The notes below the pieces were generated by a model, which searched no databases, was not told the origin of the DNA, and saw nothing but the letters and a program-made list of their open reading frames with translations. From assembly GCA_014238325.1 (NCBI GenBank), contig JABABH010000089.1, positions 1-7,692 on the forward strand: 7,692 nucleotides of DNA. Direction: 5' to 3'. The stretch comes from Coxiellaceae bacterium. GTDB lineage: Bacteria; Pseudomonadota; Gammaproteobacteria; Coxiellales; Coxiellaceae. The first letter of the stretch is position 1, and the number at the start of each line of letters is the position of its first letter. This document shows, one piece after another, positions 1-6,816 of this stretch. The translations under genes and the position numbers were made by a program.

Positions 1-694
1 TAGCTTGCAATTGATCAAATAAAGAATTGAGTTCTTGAATTAATGGACGGATTTCAACGGGTAAGGTTTTCAAATTCACAGGCTTTAAAAATCCTGGTGT
101 ACGTTGGCTCACTTCTCGTGTTACTTTTTTAATAACGCTCAAGCCTCGTCCAACAATGATCCAGATCAGGAGCATTAACAGTGGATAGGTGATGAGCATC
201 ACGAACATAGCGCTGTATATTAATTGGCCCGCTAGTCGTTTGGTGTCATTGAGTTTTTCTGAGACGATGATCGTTAATTGGTTTTTTAGATCTTCTGTGG
301 TGTCGAGGCGCCAAGTCTGATGATCTATAGTGGCCGTGGAAAGTCCTACGAGGTGGGTATGGGGGTGTATTAAAGGGGCGTGGGCTGAACGCAATACTAA
401 TTTATTGTTTTTGGACCAAATTTCGAACTCTAGATGAGGTATATGGAGGTGCGGTATGGGGGTACGGGGCGTGGAGACCGTAAGCTTCTGCTTAAGTTGG
501 GTCACATTTTGTTGCTGTAGTCTGTGATAGACGTCGACCAAGGTCTCGAGTTGGCGAGCAGTCAACACCATCTCAGCATCATCTTGGGATTTGACGACTT
601 TTTGAATGAGGATAACATTACTGATGACGGAGGCCACGATAACGAGGGTAATGGCGCATAATAGATTGCCAATCAGGAAGGCACGGATAGACAA
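1..694 (-). CDS. QseC/PmrB-like sensor histidine kinase, N-terminal part (runs off left edge)
   Basis: This is the membrane sensor partner of the response regulator encoded just upstream in the same direction. The frame stays open for 231 codons to the edge of the window, so the dimerisation/phosphoacceptor (HisKA) and ATPase domains are not visible. Seen: TM1 at about residues 5-30, a periplasmic loop at about 31-158, TM2 at about 160-182 (ending IWIIVGRGL), then a linker with the motif VEIRPLIQELNSLF at 213-226. That motif closely resembles the QseC-type sequence just ahead of HisKA (SEVRPLVESLNQLF in E. coli QseC, from memory). The loop contains FEIWSKNNKLVLRS (90-103), resembling the QseC sensor domain. 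It is unusually His-rich (seven His in residues 82-114). The start is inferred: TTG, two bases after the regulator's stop (TAG-TC-TTG), because no in-frame ATG or GTG precedes TM1. Translation is probably coupled to the regulator. The signal sensed is unknown. Confidence 0.88.
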   Translation of the reverse strand, partial: MSIRAFLIGNLLCAITLVIVASVISNVILIQKVVKSQDDAEMVLTARQLETLVDVYHRLQQQNVTQLKQKLTVSTPRTPIPHLHIPHLEFEIWSKNNKLVLRSAHAPLIHPHTHLVGLSTATIDHQTWRLDTTEDLKNQLTIIVSEKLNDTKRLAGQLIYSAMFVMLITYPLLMLLIWIIVGRGLSVIKKVTREVSQRTPGFLKPVNLKTLPVEIRPLIQELNSLFDQLQA

Positions 695-696
695 GA

Positions 697-1386
697 CTAT
701 TCTACTTCTTTTTCTACCATGTATCCTATCCCACGGATCGTGCGGATAAGTTTAACACCGAACCGTTTTCGTAAATTGTGTATATGTACTTCTAGCGCGT
801 TACTGTCGATGTTTTCTCCCCAGCCATATAAGGTTTGATTGAGTTGGTCACGGGATATCACACGGCCTGGATTTTCTAATAGCTTTTGTAATAAGGAAAA
901 TTCTCGACGGGATATAATGCTTTTTTCACCCTCAAACTGCACGATATGCGAGGCCGGATCCAAAACGATGCCTTTATAGGTAATCTTGGGGGTGGCTCGC
1001 TCCTTCGAACGTCTCTGTAATGCTCTGATAGTGGCGCAGACTACATCTAAATCGAAGGGCTTCGTCAAGTAGCTGTCCGCTCCTTTGTCGAGACCAATGA
1101 CTTGATCAGTAGGGGTGTCTTTGGCCGTTACAATCAGCACAGGTGCGATCATGTTTTTTTTTCTAATCGCATGCAATACTTGGAGGCCAGAGAGCTTTGG
1201 GAGCCCTATGTCCAGTAGGATAATATCAAAAATTTCTGATACTTGATGGTTTTGGTAAGGTGGAAACAAAGTTTTCAAGGCTTGTTCTCCATCTTGCACC
1301 CAGTCGATGACATGACCATAGTTTTGCAAGCCTTGCTTCATCGCAAAGCCAAGATCGTGGTCATCTTCTGCAAGTAATATCCTCAT
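697..1386 (-). CDS. OmpR-family response regulator, QseB/PmrA-like
   Basis: A 229-residue DNA-binding response regulator, the first gene of an operon with the sensor kinase. The receiver domain (about 1-122) has the acidic pair D8/D9, the phosphoacceptor D59 in the ILLDIGLP motif, the switch residue T87 in VTAKD and K109 in the TKPFD motif. The winged-helix output domain (about 135-226) has the recognition-helix motif SNALEVHIHNLRKRFG (195-210) and the wing motif IRTIRGIGYM (214-223), nearly the wording of QseB and PmrA/BasR. D59 lies about eight residues later than in QseB (D51), because of extra residues around 42-50 (PPYQNHQVS) between helix 2 and strand 3. The ATG start has a good Shine-Dalgarno sequence seven bases upstream. 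By family, phosphotransfer from the kinase promotes dimerisation and binding to direct-repeat promoter sites. Target genes cannot be read from the sequence; the divergent gdhB and its own operon are candidates by position only. Confidence 0.96.
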   Translation of the reverse strand: MRILLAEDDHDLGFAMKQGLQNYGHVIDWVQDGEQALKTLFPPYQNHQVSEIFDIILLDIGLPKLSGLQVLHAIRKKNMIAPVLIVTAKDTPTDQVIGLDKGADSYLTKPFDLDVVCATIRALQRRSKERATPKITYKGIVLDPASHIVQFEGEKSIISRREFSLLQKLLENPGRVISRDQLNQTLYGWGENIDSNALEVHIHNLRKRFGVKLIRTIRGIGYMVEKEVE

Positions 1387-1393
1387 AGTATGT

Positions 1394-1399
1394 CACCTC
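1394..1399 (-). promoter_or_regulatory. Ribosome binding site of the response regulator
   Basis: On the minus strand this reads GAGGTG, separated from the ATG by seven bases (ACATACT). It is a strong Shine-Dalgarno match and supports the start at 1386. Confidence 0.75.
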
Positions 1400-1471
1400 A
1401 GTTTATGTGAGCATCCATGATGACCTGATCGTTCACGAGAAGTCCATTTTCAGTGATTTAACATAGAGATA

Positions 1472-1484
1472 CAGGACATTCCTG
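1472..1484. repeat. Perfect 5-3-5 inverted repeat, possible operator
   Basis: CAGGA and TCCTG arms flank the three-base centre CAT. The repeat lies 86 bases upstream of the response-regulator start, where a promoter or operator of the minus-strand operon could sit. The spacing is too tight for a useful RNA hairpin, so a DNA-level protein site is the more natural reading. A chance palindrome is possible. Confidence 0.35.
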
Positions 1485-1535
1485 CCCCAAAGGATTACTT
1501 TGTATCCCCCAACATGCTAAGATCTAGATTTGTGC

Positions 1536-1562
1536 CGAGGTGGTTGGTCGAGACCCACCTTG
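1536..1562. repeat. 8-bp inverted repeat with 11-base spacer between divergent genes
   Basis: The left arm CGAGGTGG (1536-1543) pairs with the right arm CCACCTTG (1555-1562); seven pairs are Watson-Crick and one is G-T. The spacer itself contains part of a second palindrome (GGTC-GA-GACC at 1546-1555). Neither strand has a T-run after it, so it is not a typical terminator. It could be an operator shared by the two divergent units or a structured leader, depending on where transcription starts. Confidence 0.4.
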
Positions 1563-1628
1563 AACCATCTTTATGTCACTAAGATTAAAGGAAAAGTGAA
1601 TGAAATGCAACCATATTCCTTAAAATAT

Positions 1629-1637
1629 TGTTATAAT
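1629..1637 (+). promoter_or_regulatory. Extended -10 promoter element for gdhB
   Basis: The sequence TGTTATAAT is a perfect extended -10 (TGn followed by the consensus TATAAT). No good -35 hexamer lies 16-18 bases upstream, which is tolerated in extended -10 promoters. Transcription would begin near 1644, leaving a 5' leader of about 55 bases before the ATG at 1699. CCTTAA hexamers lie on either side (1618-1623 and 1650-1655). Confidence 0.6.
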
Positions 1638-1684
1638 TTTATAGATAGACCTTAATTCGAATCACTATTTTTGCAATACGCGCT

Positions 1685-1690
1685 AAAAGG
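1685..1690 (+). promoter_or_regulatory. Ribosome binding site that decides the gdhB start
   Basis: AAAAGG lies eight bases before the ATG at 1699. An out-of-frame ATG at 1692 is only one base from it and opens just five codons, so initiation at 1699 is favoured. Confidence 0.65.
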
Positions 1691-1698
1691 TATGTTTC

Positions 1699-4600
1699 AT
1701 GAACAATAATCGGATGACCTTATTACAAAGTACCATTGATCAAGTGGTAGCTTATGCTCAGAAGCAAGCCTTAGGAGATCAAGAGAGCCTGATTTTGAAA
1801 TTTATTCGTCGCTATTACGGCAATATCCTGCATGAGGATATCCAAAATCGCTCGATTTCGAGCCTGTATGGAATGGTGATATCACATTGGAAGCTGCTGT
1901 ACCAGCGCAAACCGAAAGAAGTGAAGGTCAATATTTTTAATCCTAATTTTGAAGAATGTGGCTGGGAATCTAAGCATACCCTAATCCAGCTCGTTGTTCA
2001 GGATATGCCGTTTTTGGTGGATTCTATTCGAACTGAATTGCATCGCTTAGGTTTTAATATTCATTTGATGATCCATACAGGGGGCATACAGGTTCGTCGC
2101 AATAAGCAGCATGCGATACAAGCCGTAGGATCAGGTACCGGCAAGCCTCCCGCGCATTATACCATGGAAGCACCCGTTGCGATGGAAATCAATCGGCAAA
2201 CGGATATGCGTGAATTACTGCGTAATATTCGACGCATTCTGCGGGATGTCCGCGTTGTAGTAGAAGATTGGCAGTGTATGCGAGGCCGCTTGAAAGAGGT
2301 CATCGGGCATCTGCCCAGCAAGGCCCAAGAGCAAGAGGTGGAGTCTGATCAAGAAGACAAACAGTTTTTGCAATGGCTAGATCAACATTTTATTTTCCTA
2401 GGCTATCGCTATTATGAGGGGGTAGAGACAAAAGGAGATAAGGCCTTACAACTCGTGCCTGGATCAGGATTAGGGGTGTTACGTGATCATACGCATAGCC
2501 AGATGTTGAGGCAATATGCAGAGCTACCAACAGCGGCTCGCAAAATCTTATTATCTCAAGAGCAACGCCTTATTTTAGCTAAAACGAACACGGTATCGAC
2601 TGTGCATCGTTCGGCCTATACGGATTATGTGGGTGTCAAACGGTTTAATGCTGAGGGGAAGCTTATGGGGGAAGATCGCTTCATCGGTCTATATACCTCT
2701 GAGGTATACCGTTGTGAAATTAAAACCATTCCTGGTATTCGCCAAAAAGCTTCGGCTATCTTAAAACGAGCGGGTTTTTCGAGCCATAGCCATGCAGGTA
2801 AAGACTTACAAAATATATTGGAAACCCTACCTCGTGATGATGTATTTCATGCTTCCATAGATGAACTATTTGAATGGTCTATAGGTATTCTGCATTTACA
2901 AGAGCGGAGAAAATTACGATTTTTTGCAAGACAAGATGCTTTTGGACGATTTATGTCGTGCCTGGTTTATGTGCCGAATAATAATTTTACGACGGATTTA
3001 GTGACTCGTATGCAGGATATTTTAATGCAAATCTTTCGTGGTTTGCATGTGACAGCAGATTTTTATTTTTCTGCATCCGTTTTGGCACGTATTCATTTTG
3101 TTATTCGTATTGATGCAGCTCATGCCTCTACAACGTATGATGCTGGTGCGATTGAAAAGGCTTTGGCTAAAATTGCTGTTTCTTGGGAAGATGGATTTTT
3201 AGCAAGTGTACAAACACATTTTGGTGAAGAACGTAGTCATGAGCTATTTAAACGTTATCATCATGCTTTTCCTTTGGGTTATCGGGAAGCATTTGAACCC
3301 AATCAAGCGGTTTTAGATCTTGAATATTGTGAAAAATTATCGGAATCCAATCAATTAGGTATGAGTTTTTACCGTCCTTCGGGGGCGTCAGAAGCCATTA
3401 TTCGATTTAAATTATTTAGGCAGGATGTCACCGTTCCTTTATCGGACGCCTTACCTATGTTAGAAAATATGGGGCTGCGTATCGTTGGAGAAGAACCTTA
3501 TGAGCTATTATTTGACGATGGACACAAAATTTGGATCAATGACTTCAATATGCAATATGTCAGAGACCCTAAATTTAATGTTGAGGAAGTGCGTCATGTT
3601 TTTCAAGAAGCCTTTTATAAAATTTGGTCGGGAGAAGCCCAAAACGATGTTTTGAATAAACTGGTATTAGAGGCAGAATTAAATTGGCGTGAAATTAGTG
3701 TACTGCGAGCGTATACGAAATATGTTTGGCAAGTGGGGTTCACGTTCAGCGAGCGATACGTTATGAATACCGTCGTGGCGAATGCAGAGATCGCACGCTT
3801 GCTGATTGGCTTATTTAAATGTCGTTTTGATCCAGAGAAATTTGGAAAAGTTAAAGAAGAAACTGAGGCGATTGAAGCAACGCTTTCTCAGGCCATTGAT
3901 GCCGTCGCTATCTTAGATGAAGATCGCATTTTGCGGCGTTACTGGGCCTTGATTCATGCGACTTTACGGACCACTTATTTCCAAGATGCTACACCTAAAA
4001 ATCGTTGCTATATCGCTTTTAAATTTGATCCTCATAAAATTCCCGATGTGCCCAAGCCGCTTCCAAAATATGAAATTTTTGTCTATTCTCCACGATTTGA
4101 AGGAATACATTTGCGGGCAGCGCCTATAGCGCGTGGTGGTATTCGTTGGTCAGATAGACGTGAAGATTATCGTACCGAAATTTTAGGTCTCATGAAGGCA
4201 CAACAAGTGAAGAATGCTGTCATTGTTCCAGCGGGAGGAAAAGGCGGTTTTATTGCTAAAAATTTACCTGTGGGCGGTACGAGAGAGGAAATTTTTCAAG
4301 AGGGCGTGGCTTGTTATCAATCTTTTATTCGTGGTTTGCTAGACTTGACGGATAATCTTAAAAATAATGCTCTCGTGTTGCCTAGACAAATGGTGCATTA
4401 TGATGATCCCGATCCTTATTTTGTCGTGGCTGCAGATAAAGGGACGGCAACTTTTTCTGATATTGCTAATCGCATTGCCATAGAAAAAGAGTATTGGATG
4501 GGTGATGCTTTTGCATCTGGAGGATCGACAGGGTATGACCATAAAAAAATGGGCATTACAGCGCGCGGTGCTTGGGTATCTGCGCAGTGTCATTTTCGAG

Positions 4601-6546
4601 ATCTTGGCATTGATATCGATAATATGCCTATTACTATGGTAGGTATTGGTGATATGAGCGGTGATGTATTCGGCAATGGAGTCTTGTTGTCCCGCCATTT
4701 AAAAGTCGTGGCGGCTTTTAATCACCAGCATATTTTCTTGGACCCTAATCCAGACCCAGCCACGAGCTATGAAGAACGTTTACGTTTATTCCAGTTGCCG
4801 CGATCCACTTGGCAAGATTACAAAAGAAGTGTCATTTCATCCGGTGGTGGCGTGCATTCAAGAGCTTTAAAGCGGATCCGACTCACACCAGAAGTGATGG
4901 CTTTATTAGAGGTCAAAAAAGAATTTATGGTGCCCAATGAACTCATACGTGTTATCTTGCAATTACCGCTAGATTTGTTATGGAATGGTGGTATAGGCAC
5001 GTATGTCAAAGGCTCGAAAGAAATGGATCGAGAGGTTGGGGATCGTAGTAATGATCATCTGCGTATCAATGGTCGAGATTTGCGTGTTCGTGTCGTCTGT
5101 GAAGCTGGCAATTTAGGATTGACACAATTAGGTCGTATTGAATACGAACTGAAAGGTGGCCGTATTAATACGGATTTCATCGATAATTCTTGCGGTGTTG
5201 ATTGCTCTGATCATGAAGTCAATATTAAAATTCTCCTCAATGCAGTCGTCTCTGTATCCAAAATGGGGGAACGTCAACGCAATCGTTTGCTCGCGAGCAT
5301 GACAGATGACGTTGCAGAATTAGTTTTAAAAAATACGTATTATCAAAACAAAGCCATTAGTTTTGCAGCGTATCTCGCTCCCCATAATGTAGAATTGCAT
5401 CGACGTTATTTAAATTATTTAGAAAAAAGTGGTAAGCTTGATAGGAAATTGGAATTTTTGCCTGACGATAAAACTTTGACTGAAAGAAAAGCAGCTGGTA
5501 TTGGGCTGACCCGTCCTGAGTTATCTGTTTTGTTGACTTATACCAAAATTATTTTAAAGGAAAAAATAAAAAGCAGTGGATTGGTGTCCGATGCTTATTT
5601 ATCAAAATATGTACGATATGCTTTTCCTAAACGCTTGCATCGTCAATTTGCTGCTCAGATGAAAACACATTATTTAGCAAAAGATATTATCGCAACACAG
5701 CTGAGTAATCGCTTGCTGTTTTTAATGGATGTCACGTTTATCTATCAAATGCAAGATGAAATGGCAGCACCTTTTGCAGCTGTGGTGAGGTGTTGTGTGA
5801 CAGCGACTAAAATTTTTAAATTAGAAGAGCTATTATTAGAAATTGCCTCATTGGATGATCGTGTCTCGAGTTCTACACAATATAATATGGGTTTGGAAGC
5901 GCGTCGCGTGGTGCGCCGCGCAACACGTTGGTTACTGCGACGTTGGTTATTGCGCAATCGTTCGGAAAAGCTTGATATTGCAGAAATGGTTGCCTATTTT
6001 TCCGAAGATGTGACTTCGGTATATCGACGTCTGCCGAAATTACTCTTAGGAGAAGATAAAGCTGTGATTGATAAGCGGTACGCTGCTTTGATCGAAGAGG
6101 GCGTGCCGACGGAATTAGCTTTACGCATTGCCAGTGTTCGATCCGTATCTCATGCACTGAATATTATTGAATTGGCTAACTTATATCATGAAGAAGTGTT
6201 TCGTGTTGCAAAAATTTATTTTATGATTGCTGATCGATTGCACTTGTTTCGATTCCGTGAAATTATCAACGCTTTTTCCGCAGATGACCATTGGGCAGTC
6301 TTAGCCCGTGCGGTCTATAAAGGCGACTTAGATTGGATTCAACGTGAGTTGACTGTTCATATATTTTTGAATACTAAATCCCGTAGTATCCCTGGTAAAA
6401 TTAAGGAGTGGTTACAAAAACATCAGAATCTGATTCAAAGATGGGAGAATATTTTAACCGATTTGCGTAGCACGGAATCTAAAAACTTTGCACTCTTATT
6501 CGTAGCGATGCGCGCTTTGCGAGATTTAGTAGGTAGTATCATGTAA
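1699..6546 (+). CDS. gdhB: NAD-dependent glutamate dehydrogenase, large (about 180 kDa) class
   Basis: Catalyses oxidative deamination of L-glutamate with NAD+ to 2-oxoglutarate, ammonium and NADH in the cytoplasm, usually catabolically. At 1615 residues it is full length (about 1600-1650 in the family). The N-terminal regulatory region (about 1-700, ACT-like modules in the family) shows the hallmarks QDMPFLVDSIR (101-111) and SCLVYVP (420-426). The catalytic core (about 760-1250) has RGGIRWSDR (812-820), then K838 and K848 in KNAVIVPAGGKGG, the counterparts of the substrate-binding and catalytic lysines of small glutamate dehydrogenases. Next come AADKGTATFSD (911-921), a nucleotide-binding stretch VGIGDMSGDVFGNG (981-994), NGGIGTYVKGS (1096-1106) and NTDFIDNSCGVDCSDHEVN (1157-1175). 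The C-terminal helical region is about 1250-1615. Oddities: Cys residues within conserved motifs (1134, 1165) and a tandem RWLLR-RWLLR at 1410-1419. It appears to be a single-gene unit under its own extended -10; no intrinsic terminator follows directly. Confidence 0.98.
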   Translation: MNNNRMTLLQSTIDQVVAYAQKQALGDQESLILKFIRRYYGNILHEDIQNRSISSLYGMVISHWKLLYQRKPKEVKVNIFNPNFEECGWESKHTLIQLVVQDMPFLVDSIRTELHRLGFNIHLMIHTGGIQVRRNKQHAIQAVGSGTGKPPAHYTMEAPVAMEINRQTDMRELLRNIRRILRDVRVVVEDWQCMRGRLKEVIGHLPSKAQEQEVESDQEDKQFLQWLDQHFIFLGYRYYEGVETKGDKALQLVPGSGLGVLRDHTHSQMLRQYAELPTAARKILLSQEQRLILAKTNTVSTVHRSAYTDYVGVKRFNAEGKLMGEDRFIGLYTSEVYRCEIKTIPGIRQKASAILKRAGFSSHSHAGKDLQNILETLPRDDVFHASIDELFEWSIGILHLQERRKLRFFARQDAFGRFMSCLVYVPNNNFTTDLVTRMQDILMQIFRGLHVTADFYFSASVLARIHFVIRIDAAHASTTYDAGAIEKALAKIAVSWEDGFLASVQTHFGEERSHELFKRYHHAFPLGYREAFEPNQAVLDLEYCEKLSESNQLGMSFYRPSGASEAIIRFKLFRQDVTVPLSDALPMLENMGLRIVGEEPYELLFDDGHKIWINDFNMQYVRDPKFNVEEVRHVFQEAFYKIWSGEAQNDVLNKLVLEAELNWREISVLRAYTKYVWQVGFTFSERYVMNTVVANAEIARLLIGLFKCRFDPEKFGKVKEETEAIEATLSQAIDAVAILDEDRILRRYWALIHATLRTTYFQDATPKNRCYIAFKFDPHKIPDVPKPLPKYEIFVYSPRFEGIHLRAAPIARGGIRWSDRREDYRTEILGLMKAQQVKNAVIVPAGGKGGFIAKNLPVGGTREEIFQEGVACYQSFIRGLLDLTDNLKNNALVLPRQMVHYDDPDPYFVVAADKGTATFSDIANRIAIEKEYWMGDAFASGGSTGYDHKKMGITARGAWVSAQCHFRDLGIDIDNMPITMVGIGDMSGDVFGNGVLLSRHLKVVAAFNHQHIFLDPNPDPATSYEERLRLFQLPRSTWQDYKRSVISSGGGVHSRALKRIRLTPEVMALLEVKKEFMVPNELIRVILQLPLDLLWNGGIGTYVKGSKEMDREVGDRSNDHLRINGRDLRVRVVCEAGNLGLTQLGRIEYELKGGRINTDFIDNSCGVDCSDHEVNIKILLNAVVSVSKMGERQRNRLLASMTDDVAELVLKNTYYQNKAISFAAYLAPHNVELHRRYLNYLEKSGKLDRKLEFLPDDKTLTERKAAGIGLTRPELSVLLTYTKIILKEKIKSSGLVSDAYLSKYVRYAFPKRLHRQFAAQMKTHYLAKDIIATQLSNRLLFLMDVTFIYQMQDEMAAPFAAVVRCCVTATKIFKLEELLLEIASLDDRVSSSTQYNMGLEARRVVRRATRWLLRRWLLRNRSEKLDIAEMVAYFSEDVTSVYRRLPKLLLGEDKAVIDKRYAALIEEGVPTELALRIASVRSVSHALNIIELANLYHEEVFRVAKIYFMIADRLHLFRFREIINAFSADDHWAVLARAVYKGDLDWIQRELTVHIFLNTKSRSIPGKIKEWLQKHQNLIQRWENILTDLRSTESKNFALLFVAMRALRDLVGSIM
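5926..5955 (+). repeat. Two-copy 15-bp in-frame tandem repeat inside gdhB
   Basis: Copies 5926-5940 and 5941-5955 match at 13 of 15 bases and each encodes RWLLR (residues 1410-1414 and 1415-1419). It lies in the C-terminal helical region just before NRSEKLDI. The length is a multiple of three, so the frame is kept. Confidence 0.7.
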
Positions 6547-6557
6547 ATGAGTGATGA

Positions 6558-6604
6558 TTGAGCACTCTTGGAGGCATCGCTCAAGAGATTTGTATCAATC
6601 TCTT
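6558..6604 (+). repeat. Cluster of three mutually exclusive hairpins after gdhB
   Basis: Helix A pairs TTGAGC (6558-6563) with GCTCAA (6579-6584). Helix B pairs CTCTTG (6565-6570) with CAAGAG (6582-6587). Helix C is a perfect 8-bp stem, AAGAGATT (6583-6590) with AATCTCTT (6597-6604), around a six-base loop. All three compete for bases 6582-6587. Helix C is the strongest but has no U-tract after it, so this is not a standard terminator. It could protect the gdhB mRNA 3' end. Confidence 0.5.
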
Positions 6605-6741
6605 CAAGAAGCTTGCAATTCTCATCAAACATCCCTAATATTTTGTAAGGTAACTCTATGCATTAACTTAAGACTTGTTGATTTGAATATGAGAAGCTTG
6701 CGATAGTAGATCATCAGCCACTTGGACTAAGGGTGGCATGT

Positions 6742-6770
6742 TTGAGCGTTTGCTAATTTTTAAGTATTCT
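6742..6770 (+). promoter_or_regulatory. Putative sigma70 promoter of the lipoprotein gene
   Basis: The -35 TTGAGC (6742-6747) and -10 TATTCT (6765-6770) are each four-of-six matches with an ideal 17-base spacer. Transcription would start near 6777. An alternative extended -10, TGCTATATC (6775-6783), lies just downstream but has no clear -35. Confidence 0.45.
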
Positions 6771-6802
6771 TATTTGCTATATCACTCAAGTTCAGCCATG
6801 AA

Positions 6803-6807
6803 AAGGA
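6803..6807 (+). promoter_or_regulatory. Ribosome binding site of the lipoprotein gene
   Basis: AAGGA lies nine bases before the ATG at 6817 and supports that start over the out-of-frame ATG at 6798, which lies upstream of it. Confidence 0.65.
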
Positions 6808-6816
6808 CTTTTAATC

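Larger units (their letters stand above)
1387..1698. other. Divergent intergenic region between response regulator and gdhB
   Basis: This 312-base stretch has no convincing gene. It separates two divergent transcription units, so it must hold the promoters of both. On the plus strand an extended -10 for gdhB is clear (1629-1637). On the minus strand I found no convincing -35/-10 pair for the regulator operon. Two inverted repeats (1472-1484 and 1536-1562) and two CCTTAA hexamers (1618-1623 and 1650-1655) are the only other structure seen. Open frames here are at most about 22 codons and unconvincing. Confidence 0.7.
6547..6816. other. Intergenic region between gdhB and the lipoprotein gene
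   Basis: The 270 bases hold no convincing gene or tRNA. The first 60 bases contain overlapping hairpins (6558-6604). A 13-base direct repeat with one mismatch occurs at 6607-6619 and 6692-6704 (AGAAGCTTGCAAT and AGAAGCTTGCGAT). A weak inverted repeat, GCCAC at 6717-6721 and GTGGC at 6733-6737, sits just ahead of the -35 of the next gene. No T-run follows the hairpins, so gdhB transcription may end by Rho or read through. Confidence 0.6.

Noticed and set aside
1393..1410. Possible hairpin (TCAC with GTGA, ten-base loop) hiding the response-regulator ribosome site
   Set aside because: Only four pairs with a long loop; too weak to claim as regulatory without conservation.
1514..1582. 22-codon plus-strand frame in the divergent intergenic region
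   Set aside because: No ribosome binding site, no recognisable sequence, and it runs through the inverted repeat at 1536-1562.
1600..1623. Seven-codon frame (MKCNHIP) with an AAAGGA seven bases upstream, as a leader peptide for gdhB
   Set aside because: It lies upstream of the extended -10 that most likely starts the gdhB transcript, and the peptide has no run of regulatory codons. It would matter only if transcription starts before about 1580.
1692..1709. Five-codon frame overlapping the gdhB start
   Set aside because: Its ATG is one base from the Shine-Dalgarno sequence, too close for initiation; the same site is properly spaced for the ATG at 1699.
4339..4698. 119-codon open frame on the minus strand inside gdhB
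   Set aside because: It lies wholly opposite a highly conserved catalytic stretch of gdhB, has no recognisable motif, and reads as a shadow of the real frame.
5745..6157. Overlapping minus-strand open frames of 70 and 94 codons inside gdhB
   Set aside because: Both are antisense to intact gdhB coding sequence, overlap each other in different frames and show no domain or credible start site.
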